In this document: positions 1 through 11,200 of the stretch, one piece after another
Numbering within the stretch: position 1 is the first letter of the stretch
Layout of the letters: the number at the start of each line of letters is the position of its first letter
IMG/VR virus record: IMGVR_UViG_3300037585_004443
Span: 1 to 44,686 of that record
Direction: 5' to 3' (one strand)
Origin: a virus
DNA length: 44,686 bases
Notes under the pieces: model-generated
What the model saw: the letters and a program-made list of their open reading frames with translations, nothing else
Told to the model about the DNA's origin: nothing
Database searches by the model: none
Program-made: the position numbers and the translations under genes

Positions 1-272
1 TAAATTTTATCCTCTATTTTTTCTAGAGTCTTTTTAATTTCTTTAACATCCTCTTGAGTTGTTAAAATAGTTTGTCGGATCATTTGATCTTTCATATCAA
101 ATTCCATTCTTGTAACTTCTGCTGCTGGTGGAATCGGTAGTTCTTTCGCGTCAGCTATATCTGCTTGTAGCATAAACCACATACTAATTATTGTTGCCAT
201 TGCAGCTCCTATCCCTATCAAAGTTTTAATACTTATATTAAAACCCGTGTCTTCATTTAATTCTTTTGCCAT
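1..272 (-). CDS. Single-pass membrane protein with coiled-coil tail (partial, cut by window edge)
   Basis: This reading frame starts with ATG at 272 and runs off the left edge without a stop, so only about 90 residues are visible. Residues 1-13 are polar (MAKELNEDTGF). Residues about 14-36 form one hydrophobic segment (IKTLIGIGAAMATIISMWF) that should span the inner membrane. After a Pro-rich linker (LPIPPAAEV), a charged, probably coiled-coil region follows. The start lies one base after the TAA of the upstream gene (TAACATG), so the two are probably translationally coupled. Small one-helix proteins with a coiled coil are often lysis accessory factors (holin-like or spanin-like) in phages, but nothing here proves that role. 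Presence of the gene is well supported; function is inference. Confidence 0.72.
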   Translation of the reverse strand, partial: MAKELNEDTGFNISIKTLIGIGAAMATIISMWFMLQADIADAKELPIPPAAEVTRMEFDMKDQMIRQTILTTQEDVKEIKKTLEKIEDKI

Positions 273-273
273 G

Positions 274-1074
274 TTATAATTTTCTTCCTATATTTACGTT
301 ACCTGATTTTGCTCTTTCTTTTAAACCTTTAACTGTAGCTTTTGCAACTTTTGGCGCAGTCTTAATTACATCATAAGCAGTTAAAGCAGCTCCAACAGGG
401 CCTAAAAATTTAGAACCAACTTTTTTAGCTATTTTTCCAAAGGCTTTTTTACCACCAATATTCGCAGCAGCTTTATTTGCAAACTGTTTAGGTACGTTTT
501 TCATTGCCTTAGTCGTACTACTTAAAGTTGAAATAGGTTTTTTAGAAACTTTAGGAAGCTTTCCGGCTTTACTACTTCCTTTCGCGTTAAAGTTTTTTGG
601 CAATTTAGATTTAACTTTTACCTTACCACTTGGTGTTACTTGAGTTGATCTTACAGTTGGAGTTTTACGTCCTTCTTTTCTAAAATTTTCGGTTTTAGCG
701 GCTTTTGTAGTACTATATCCTGGAGTTGTACTTTTACCTCCTGTTATATTAAAGTCTTTTGGTAAATAATCTTTTTTTACAGCTTTAACTTTAGGTTTAC
801 TTTTTGGAGCAACGGGTTTTGGGGTAATACTAGGTTTTTTAGCAACCGGAACTATTGGTGCTGCAGCTTGTGGTTCTTTTGATTTTTTTACACGGAGTTC
901 TTTTGGAGATTCTGAATCGGTTGATGGAGTAAAAGATCGATCTACATGAAATTGTCTTGGTTTAATATTAACATCCCCAGCGTCTCCAGTTACAGCATAT
1001 ATATCTGTAGGAGAAGATCCCATATTTTTGAATTTAGGTTTGTTGCCTGATTTTAATTTAAATGGTGTTCCCAT
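274..1074 (-). CDS. Lys/Pro-rich basic protein with N-terminal FKLKSGN peptide
   Basis: A 266-residue, strongly basic protein with no recognised enzymatic domain. The N-terminus reads MGTPFKLKSGN, then KPKFKNMGSSP, nearly the same as the start of the 247-residue protein at 41308-42051. The middle (about residues 60-190) is low-complexity Lys, Pro, Ser and Thr, probably disordered and able to bind nucleic acid. A Gly/Ala-rich, hydrophobic helix follows near the C-terminus (about 225-245, containing FLGPVGAALTAYDVI). Such a layout would suit a head-internal or membrane-interacting protein ejected with DNA, but this is inference. It lies between the beta-barrel-like gene and a one-helix membrane protein gene, far from its tagged relatives at 40-42 kb. 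Confidence 0.8.
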   Translation of the reverse strand: MGTPFKLKSGNKPKFKNMGSSPTDIYAVTGDAGDVNIKPRQFHVDRSFTPSTDSESPKELRVKKSKEPQAAAPIVPVAKKPSITPKPVAPKSKPKVKAVKKDYLPKDFNITGGKSTTPGYSTTKAAKTENFRKEGRKTPTVRSTQVTPSGKVKVKSKLPKNFNAKGSSKAGKLPKVSKKPISTLSSTTKAMKNVPKQFANKAAANIGGKKAFGKIAKKVGSKFLGPVGAALTAYDVIKTAPKVAKATVKGLKERAKSGNVNIGRKL

Positions 1075-1084
1075 AATTGTTTTT

Positions 1085-2167
1085 TTAAAATATTGTATAA
1101 TTTAATCCTAACTTAAAATCGTACCACTCACGATTCCAGTATTTGTTGTATTTACCCTCTACAAAATAACCTAGTTGTTTATTTACTTTTATCCCGTAAA
1201 TAAGTCCACCAGAATAATCATACCACTGCTCTCCATCGTTAAAGTTATGATAAGAGAATTCACTTTCATCATCGTAATGCCAAGGCATTAAACTTCCCCA
1301 AGCGTGTAACCAAGTATTTTTGTTATATTTATAGTAATCAAAACCTAACACTAAAGAGTGTTGAATTACTTTTTTTAATTTGTTTCTTTCTTTTTCAGTG
1401 TAATCAGCTAATACTTCTGGAATTACAACTGCCTCCCAAACCTCAGCACTAGTTGCTACGAGTTCTCCAGAAGGAGAGTAGTAGGAGTTGCTATACACAT
1501 CCACGTTATAACCCTCTTCTAGCGCTAAGTAAGTATAATGTAAGTTACCATTGTCTAATACCCACGCAGCCAAAGGATCATAACCATAAGGTTCAGCCAA
1601 ACGATGTGTTAACCCAACGTTCCACGATAGGTTTTTACTTTTACGTTGTCTATATCTTTCTGATGCTTCAAAATATTTAATATCTGCAAATCCATCTTCT
1701 AAGTATTCAATCTTTAAAGCAAAGAAGTTTATACATAACTCATCTGGACAGCCATCATCAGAGCTAAATCTAATGAAATGGTGTTGATCCATATAGTCTA
1801 CACCCTCTTGTCTTTTGTAATCAATCTCGAATAAATATTCAACCCCTTTTACTTTACCTACAGTAGCCGCATCACTGTAATTAGATTCTGTTCCATCGTA
1901 AAACGTTTGGGCTTTGTTTTCGTAGCCGAATCTAGCTATTTTACGTAGACCTACGGTAAAGTTATAATCATAAGGAGTTGAAATAGTCTTTGTAGACAAA
2001 CCATTATCTACAGAGAAAATATCAACATCTGATAGCGACGTTCCACCGTTTACAGCAGCATAGAACGTTGAATACTTCAACATCTTCTTAACGTCCTTAA
2101 TTCCATATGTTTGTGCTGCTGTTATATTAGATATAAGTAGTAGCAGTATTATTAGTCTTTTCACCAT
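1085..2167 (-). CDS. Secreted, probable outer-membrane beta-barrel protein
   Basis: A 360-residue protein with a clear signal peptide: positively charged start (MVKR), hydrophobic core LIILLLLI, and a likely signal peptidase I site at ITAA|Q (residues 18/19). Gln right after the cleavage site is common in Bacteroidota. The mature part has alternating aromatic/polar stretches typical of beta strands (for example YFVEGKYNKYWNREWYDF) and ends in GLNYTIF, with the C-terminal aromatic residue seen in many outer-membrane barrels. Two Cys are close together (DGCPDELC, about residues 140-145). A phage-encoded exported barrel could alter the infected cell's surface, for example to block superinfection, or be part of lysis. 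Its position among late genes fits both. The fold is inferred by eye; no family name can be assigned. Confidence 0.75.
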   Translation of the reverse strand: MVKRLIILLLLISNITAAQTYGIKDVKKMLKYSTFYAAVNGGTSLSDVDIFSVDNGLSTKTISTPYDYNFTVGLRKIARFGYENKAQTFYDGTESNYSDAATVGKVKGVEYLFEIDYKRQEGVDYMDQHHFIRFSSDDGCPDELCINFFALKIEYLEDGFADIKYFEASERYRQRKSKNLSWNVGLTHRLAEPYGYDPLAAWVLDNGNLHYTYLALEEGYNVDVYSNSYYSPSGELVATSAEVWEAVVIPEVLADYTEKERNKLKKVIQHSLVLGFDYYKYNKNTWLHAWGSLMPWHYDDESEFSYHNFNDGEQWYDYSGGLIYGIKVNKQLGYFVEGKYNKYWNREWYDFKLGLNYTIF

Positions 2168-2201
2168 TTCTATATAGTCACTTATTTTTTGAATTCTTTA
2201 C

Positions 2202-5200
2202 CTAATCGTGATAATAACAATACCCGCTTTTATTGCTTGTTTGCATTCCACATCTTTTTCCCCCTTTCTTTATTTTTTTACACTGAGTTTCCTTACCATC
2301 TTTTCTTTTAATAGTAGACTCATGAACCGTACAGAATGATTTTCCAGAAACAATCTTATTACCACACCTTTCACCTCCTTTACCTATAGCAGAACAAATC
2401 CCATCCTTTTTACTTTTCTTTTTATTCTCTTCTATTTTAGCTTCGTTTTCTTTTGCGGTTTGTATTTTCTTTTCTGCTTTTTTGATCTTAGCTTTTTCTT
2501 TAGATTCAATTTTCTTTTTTACTTTTATTGTTTCTTTAACTTCTTCTATTTTTTCACTATCTCCAAGCCCGATATTCCATTGACTCCAACCACCAAACAT
2601 TAAAGCTCTTTGATAAGCCGCGTGTTGATTGTTCAAGGATTGTCTAATATTTAGTGTTTTATTATATAATCTATTAAGAGGAACATTTGTTAAAGCTTCT
2701 ATATAACTAGTATTAGCTGACCATTGAGGATTATCAATATCAAAAGTCTCCATTTCTTTTATAACACTCTTGTTATAATTAAGAGTTCTTTCAGCATTAA
2801 CTATCTTTCTAGCTTTAATACCAAGTGGTGGTGATACATTTAACGCCTCAACAAGAACAGAAGCCTCATCACCATTCCAATCTTTCTCTCTTTGTTGGTG
2901 ATACGCTATAGCCATGTTTTTAACTGTAGAAACAACCGCACCCCAAACTCCAGAACCTCTTAATACAGAATCAAGAGTACCGTTTATTACTCTTTCTTTT
3001 TTCTTTAACATTCTTTCATCGTCTTCGTCATCGCTAAACATAGCTGAGAAAAGAGCTGTTTGTAAAGAATAGAATATTAAGTTTTGCACTGCAAAGTAGT
3101 AACCTATCCTAGAAGCATTAGATATGTCACTTTGTAATTGTGGATTACTAGCGTTTTTATATTCAGGACTTATTCTTCTGTTTTTAATATCTAAAAATGC
3201 TTTCTTACCTAATCTATTAAACTGAGATGTTACGTTTTGGAAAGCTAATATAATCTTACCAAGTGGAGAGGCTTGCTGTTGAGATACCATATCAGGTCTA
3301 GCCGACTGCTGAGTAGCCTCTGCTAAAGCTTCAAAATCAGTCCAAGCTTTCGACTCAGCTTCTGCTTTAGTCATTCCTTGTTTTAAATACGTATTAATTC
3401 TATTTCTATAGAAAGTAGCTCCACCAGTTGCGATCGCAAAGTTATCCCCAATTTGTGTTGGTTTAAAACCAAACTCTAATAACTTAGCTAGCAAAGCTCT
3501 AGGTGTATTTTTAGCACCACGAAGTGAAGCGGCTAATTCAGCACCATTAATATCTGTTTTAATACCACCACGTCTTTGCTTCATAAAGTCAGAGTTAAAT
3601 ATATAAGCCCAATCTCTATAATATTGTGGTTGATTAGCAAAAGCTTTACCAGCTGCATATACATTATTGTCATAAAAGTTTATGAAATTAACCATAGACA
3701 TTTGCTGTAACACCATAGATCGGATGTTAAAGAACATCGTCGCGGCAACAGATCCATTTAAATAATTCATAAATCTATTTGTAAGCTCGTTTTGCCCACT
3801 AGGTCTATTTCTACCAGTTTTAGTTCTATACAATATATCTTTTATAGCACTAACAACATCAGCTCCATAAATAGCTTCTATTTTATTTAAATTTTCTTGA
3901 GAAAATATTACTTCAGAATTTTCATTAAACTCAGTAAAGAAATCTGCTCTACCAACTCTACCTGTTGCATCATCTAAATCTGTTCTTATATCACCAGCAC
4001 TCCAACCTTCAGTAGGGCTTACGTAAGCATCTTGCTTAGATATTATGTTTAAAGTCTCCGCGTAAGTTTGTAACTGTGGGTCTGACGTTACTAATTCAGT
4101 TAGTTTTGCTTGGTCAGTTGGTGATAATCCAGGAATTTTGTGACCATGTTTATCCCACAAATATACTCTTACAGCGTCTTGATACGTAAAATCTCCATCT
4201 GGAGTTTTCTTTGGTAATTTCTTTTTAATGTCATTAAATTCTTTATTTAACGATTTAAAATCATTAGCAATAGATTGCTTAGCTGCGTTTAATTCTCTAT
4301 AAGCTCTGTTTAAAGGTCTAATTAAAGCTGTTTCAAAGAAATCTCTATGAGCATTACCTTCTTTTCCTTTGCCCATAAAGTTATATAATAACCCTACAAA
4401 ATCTTCGTGTGATGGTGGTATGAAAAATCTAAATTTACCTTTGTCAGCTCCACGTTTTCTAGCTTTAATAGCAGAAAACCTTTTTTCAGATTCAATACCA
4501 GTTATATTTTCTAATATATCATTAAATCCAGTATTCATATCTTTGCTAAACTTAACTTTAGCTTGTTGAACTTTAGACTTAACATCAAATTGATCTAGCA
4601 TATTTTTAACAGCTTGTACGTTCTGCAAAGCATCGTCTGCAAAATAAAAGTCATTATATCCTTCACCAACTTTTTCAGCAATCCAAAGTGCTTTAGCTTC
4701 AGCTGTAGAATTACCTAAACCAGTAATATTTTTTAAAGGTATATTTAAACCGTTTGCTTTTAAGAAATCAAATATAGCTTTTTGAGCAGCTGGTGGCCTA
4801 GCTGTTAATACAAACATGTTTTTAGGACCAAACTTACCTTGTAACTTCATTGCTTTATTAAACAGTGGAGCTAACTTACCTTTAACAACTTTATCAAATT
4901 CTGTAAAATCAAATTTATATCCTTGTTCTAATAAATCTTGATATTGTAAAGCGTACTGCTCTGCGTTTAAAGTCCCTTTAGTTCCATCAGGAGCTGTAAA
5001 TCTAACTAAAGATTTAGTTGTAGCTAATGTATCATCAAAATCTAACACTGTAATACCTTGAGATTCACTAATAGTTCTTGAATTATCAACTGCCGTTTTA
5101 AAATCTTTAGATTTTTTAACTTGATCTTTTATTAAATTAGCAGCGTCTGCAAAAGCCTTAGATTTAGCGTTAATTTTACCAGTTGAAAGATCTGTTAGAG

Positions 5201-8200
5201 GAATATTAATATCCCCAAAAGTTTTCATATTAAAATATCTGCTTAATATATCTTTGCCTAAAATCCAATCAGCAGGCATAGATTTTTTATAATATTGATC
5301 AACTATATCGGCTTGTTTTCTAGGTATAATAGCCACAGCAAAATCATCTAACAGTTTAGTAAATTGATTTTCATTAATAGTTCCAGCTATATAACTAGTC
5401 ATAGCCATGTTTATTACTCTTCTTGGTATTAAATGCTCGTATATATGTTTACTACTTGTTTTCTTACCGTCACTTGTCATGTATTGAACTTGTGCCGCTG
5501 TAGCTAAAGGCGTTCCCATACCACCATTACCTAAGGACATTTGTATCATGCCAATATCATTTTTAGTAATACCGCCGTCTTTTACTGGAATTTTCTCAAG
5601 TTTTACCATTACATCAGCTAGTTTTTTCAAAAACTTTTTATTTCTTTTTGCTGATGCTAGATTATCTTTGTAACTAAAATTTTTGTTTACAATACCGACA
5701 TTTTGAGCTGCATTAGATGGTATTTTACTTTTATAACCCTTTTTATATCCTTTTAAACCTTTTAAAATAAAATCTTCAAAATCAGCTCGACTTTTAAAAA
5801 TGCCATATGGGTGTTTAACTGGTTCTTTACCTTCTTCTATTGCTTTAATATATTTTTGTATTGTTGCGTCACTAACTTTTTGCTGTTTTTTGGTTAACCC
5901 TGTTTTAGCTTTTTCTTTTTCTATTTTATCTAACCAATACTCAGCGCCTCTACGCTCTAAACCATATTTACCTTGTACCGCAGAAGTACCACCAACTCTA
6001 CCTGTTCCATATAAAAACGGAAGAAATCTTATTAATTCATCTATACTTATATCTTCGTCTTTAGCTATTTGTCTTATAGCCTTTCTTGTATCTTCTAATT
6101 GGTCTAAATCTTGAAAATCTAAACTACCTTTAGATAATCCTAATATATCCTTAATTGCTTGTGCGTCGTCAAGAGCTTTTACTTCTTCTGTAACAAAGTC
6201 TTCGAATGTTTTTGGTAGCACTTCTCCAACTATATCATACGCTGTTCTAGCCCTGTCATAGACGCGCATATATTCAGTCATATCGTTGATAATAGACTCT
6301 CTATATTTACCGAAAGTTTCTTTACCATAAACCTCTTCAAAAGCATCTTCATAATTACCAAACTTAGCATATGCAATACCTAAATCTTTTAAACCTTTAA
6401 AAAATACTTTTCTTTCGTTTTCTGATAAATTAGCGATATCTTTAGAAAACTTAACAACATCTAGACTAGCTCGCTCAGTTTTCTTTTTATCTAATTGATT
6501 AGCTATTTCTCTAATTTCATTTTCAATACCAACCATAGAAGAAAATCCTTGATGCTTTTGTAGATCTTGTATCTTGGCTACAATTTCAGGATCTTTGGCT
6601 ATCTCATATGTAACGTCTTTAGCTAAAGACCGCGCTATTTCTGCCGCTAAAGCTTTTTGTCTAGCTCTTAATGTTGTAAGTTTACCGTTTAAAAAGTAAC
6701 TACCAAATTTAGATTTTATTATAGGTTTTATTTCAAAAATTCCTTTACCTGGATATGTAGCTTTACCAGTTATAGGATCTACTTTTTTATCATCTTCTCT
6801 AGCTATTTTAGTTATATTGAAAAGTTTACTGTATTTCTTTTTAATAGTTGCTATAGGTAATCCTTTAACTATAGTTTCAAAATTAGTATCATGAAAAGTT
6901 TTATATTCCTCGCTAGGTACAACTCTATCTCCCTCAGAATTTATAGTACCCATTTGAGCAACTATAATTTTAGAATATTCTTTTTCTATAGTTTGAGTTA
7001 TATTATCAAGTATTTCTACTGCTGTTACTGTAGGATTAACTAATGCTCTTGTGATAATATAAGATATACCGCTTTTAATTTTTTTAATAACTTTATCGTT
7101 GATTACATTAACGTCTTTTAAATCTCTTTTATCTCTTTTAGTTTCAGTTTCTTGATCAACCGTCATTTCAGCTGTCTCTGTAGCTTCCATGTTTTTCAAA
7201 GCGTCTAAGTCTTGAGAGTACTTTTCTTCTAAATTAGGAATAGCTGCTACACTAAATTCAATCATACGTTGTGGTAATAAACCATTTAAATATCTAGCTG
7301 GAGTTCTACCCTCTGCAGGTGTATATATTTTCTTGTTTGGTTTATTAACGTCTCTAAATAAAGAACCTCTAACACCACGAGAACTATGTAAAAACTCAAA
7401 CTTGAAAGTGTCTCTATCAAAATCGTCAAACGTTATATTGTTTTCGTTTTCAAAGTGTTTTATAGCCTTATTTATCATAGGTTCATAAGCTTCACCTATT
7501 TTGTTTAGTGCACTAAATGAATCTATTTTACCATCAATATGATCTTGATACGCTTGGTTAACCTCTCCCGCTTTAACAGTTCTAGCAGCATCAGTTGCAG
7601 CATTAAGTGCTTCTTTACCGGCTTTGGATAATATATCCATAGATGTTTTAGCTCTTACGGTTTCATTATCTTTCTTTCTCTGAGTTACGTCTAGATCTGA
7701 GGATATTTCAAAGTTACCTTTTAGTAACTGTTCAATACCTTTAGACATTTCACCTTTTTTCAAACTAGTACCATAATCTGCTAAAATATCAAGCATATCT
7801 TGAGCGTCGTCTATCAATAAATTTTGATTTTCTTTTGATACTCCTGCCTCATCAGAACCTTTTTTAAGTCCTCTTCGTATTCTAGAAATAATAGCTGGCG
7901 TTCTTTTTATTCTACCTAATCGCATACCATCAGCTATAGCCATTACAACTTCTTCGTAGTAATCTTCTGTTTTGCTTCCATCTTTATTTGTATATGATTT
8001 CATCCTACCTCCAATAGGTGTTGCTGCTTTAATGTTATTTTGCACCTCACCTACCAACCATTTATGACCTTCAGAGTCTGTTTCTTTTAATCTACCTAGC
8101 ATTGCTTCGGCCATTGGCTTAAAAGCTTTTCCAGACGCTTTAAACGCCTTGTAAACGATAGCGTGTAAAACTTCGTGACCCCTAGCTGTCCAATTTCCCC

Positions 8201-11200
8201 CAGCTTTTTGTCTTTCAGTATTTATTATAGATATTTGATGTTTATCAAACTTTCCTGTTTTTGGATCAGCAACATACTTTCCATTTTCATTTTTTGCTTT
8301 AGGTGTAAATATATAAGCAGAAGCTCCTTCCCCTATTTTAGCGCTCCAACTCTTTTTTGTTAATTGTTTGAGTTGTTCTTTTATCTCCGTCTCAGACAAT
8401 CCCTTATCCCTTAAACTTTGCACTAATAATTCTTTAGCTTGTTCTAAACTACTTGCTTCAAGTTGTTCTATGGGTAAACTTGGATCTATTCCATTTATCT
8501 GTTTTATTAAAGATTGCGCCTCGAACTTTTTTATATTATCATTTACAGCTGTTTTTGCTTCGTTAACTCTTGCGTCTGAATCATAATTTCCTTCGTCAAA
8601 TATTCTTTCTGCCTCTTGCTCGATCTGTTCTTGTGTAGGTTCTTTTCCTTCGTTTTTATCTTTTAAATTTTGAACAGCTTGTTGCTCTAGATTATTTATT
8701 CTATTACCGTGTTCTAACTTATATTTATTTTTGTTATTAATTATTTTAGCTTTCTGCTCTTCTATGAGTTTAAACTGATCTTGAAGATTTTTAAGTTTTT
8801 CTCTTTTTTCAGTTGTAGTTAAATCGTCGTCAAGTTTTACTTTGTTAGCTTCAGTTCTTAGTTTGGCCCCTTCCTTTGCCAACTCTCTTAATTTATTCAC
8901 AGATTTAGTACTCATCGAACCAAATCTATTTAAAATTTTACTAATAAGAGTTTCACTATTTAAATTTTCTTTCTCAAGTTTTGCTTCTAAATCTTGCTTT
9001 TGACTAGTTAATTTTTTAAAGTTAGGATCACTAGGTTTTAATTTCTTTAATTGTTTGTCAATATATTGTATGCTACTAGTTATATCTACTAAATTATCAG
9101 AGTTTTTGAGCATTTGTTCTTGTTCTGATTCAAGATACATTCCATTAGCTAATAATAAACTTCCTTGCAACGCTGTTGGCGCTGTAGTGAATACACCAGT
9201 AGAACCAACAACTTTTATAAAGAAATCAGCATCTATACCATCAGACATATGAACATCTTCTTCGTCTTGTAAATATTTTCTTGTCCAATTTTGCCCTATT
9301 TGTGTCATTGTCTCTTGTGGAAGCTCCATTCCAATACCTCTTGAAAGGTTTTTTCCATAACCCAAAACTTTTTCCCCAACATTACTCCAAAAAGTAGGAT
9401 TATTAGCAACGTCAATATTTTTCCCGCCAAACTTATTAGCACCTTTTAACGCGCCACGCATCATGTATATTTCTGGAATCATTGTTATAGATTCAAAAGC
9501 ACCATGTGCTACTGGAGCTAAAATCATTTGAGTAGTAGTATACTGTTTATCTCCTCTTTCCACTTCTTTTAGCATTTCGTAATGCTTATCACCAGTACCA
9601 GATATACCAAAGACCGCCATATTCGCAGCAATAGAACCACCACCAGTATAAGCAGCTAAGGCTAAATGAGGAGCGTTTTCAGCAACACCAATTAACATTT
9701 TTTCCGCCACATTGTTCCATCCTTTTGGTAAATCTTTCAAATGTTCCTTGTGCTCGGCGGATGTCTTTTTTAAATAATCTCCTAAATAAATTTGTCCATC
9801 AGTCATTTTATCAAACATTTGATAATAAGGATGGTTTTTAACGTTTTTCTTATCAACGCCAGATAGCTCGGATATACCACTAGCCATTAAACTTAAACCT
9901 CCTTTTTGTATAGAACCTCCAAGATGAATAAATGATCCCGCTAAATCCTCAACGCTAGTACCAAGTGTTGCTAATAAGTTCACTGTAGCGCTATTTATAT
10001 TATCAAGATAATCTCTTGCAATAACCGTACTTTCTAGTTCTTTAAATTCAGAAGCGTAATCTTCTTTTAATTCACTTACAAGTTGTTGTTTATTATTTAA
10101 AGCTACTTCAGCTTTTTGAAGTACATCAATCTTTCCTTTTGCTTCGTTTTCTATTATGCTTATTTGCTCTTGTATTTCTTTCTTATACTCTGCATTAGCT
10201 TCTTCAACAGGAATTTCGCCATTATTAACCATTGCTTGGTAACGAGCTATAGCGGCATCTGAATAATTTTTCAATTTTTGTTCCGCTGTTCCGCCTTCAA
10301 GATTATCTAAAACAGATTTAGCTAAAGAATTATAATCAGTTACTTCTTTATTATAAGATTCGTTTAATATCCTTACTTTTTGAAAGTTTTCTACATTTTC
10401 TTTATAATTAGCAGTCATTTCTCCTTCACGTTCTTCTGCTCTTTCTTTTGCATAATCTTCTTCTTCAGATGGTAAATCTTCTAAATACTCATTAACATCA
10501 CCTTTTATTTTGTTTTTTGTTAATTCTTTCTTTTTTTCTATTAAAGCTCTATCTGAAAGTAGTTTTTGTTTAAGACTAGGATCTTTAATTATTTGATCGT
10601 GAAGTGCTTTATCATAATTAGGAGATTCAGGATTAGTTCTATCAGCAAGATATTCGGTAGCTTTTGAATAGGCCTCACCTTTTTGATCTAACACTCCAGA
10701 TGCTAAGTCAAATCCTTTTGAAATAAGTTGACTAATACCCGGTAAATTTCCAGTTGTAGTAGATACATTTTTAAATACATCAGAAAGTTTTTGTTGAACA
10801 CCCTTACTGTGTACGGCATCTCTAGCGTCTTCATCAATCTCTGCTGTCTCGTCTTCTGTAAGTTGTTTGTTAGATATTCTTATAACATCGTCAACCGCTG
10901 TTGGTAGTCGATGTGTTTGATCTATTTGTTCTTGAGATGGGTTTGGTGCGTATTTAGTTAAATAATCATTAAATCTTCTTTTTAAAGCAGGGTTTCCTAA
11001 AGTAGTCCATTGATCATGAGATATAGTTATACCATCACCTTTGTCATCTTTATGTTTTACTTTTATTCTATCTCCACCCAATGCTTGAGTAAACTCAAAA
11101 CCTAAATGACCATATATTCTATTATAATGAGTCTCGGCTTCCTCTTCTTCCATTGCTAACTCCTCATCGCCAATAGGTCTTATACTAGTTCGCTCTTCAT

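Noticed and set aside
4369-4569. Plus-strand reading frames across the window, for example at 4369-4569, 8175-8586 and 40005-40427
   Set aside because: They lie opposite well-supported minus-strand genes and have low-complexity Ser/Leu/Phe/Ile-rich shadows without recognisable domains or sensible spacing.
5029-5045. DFDDT in the giant protein as a DFDGD-like catalytic motif of a virion RNA polymerase, as in crAss-like phages
   Set aside because: It is followed by Thr and by VLTARP and FADDA at HAD spacing, so it is a HAD phosphatase. No other polymerase motif was seen.
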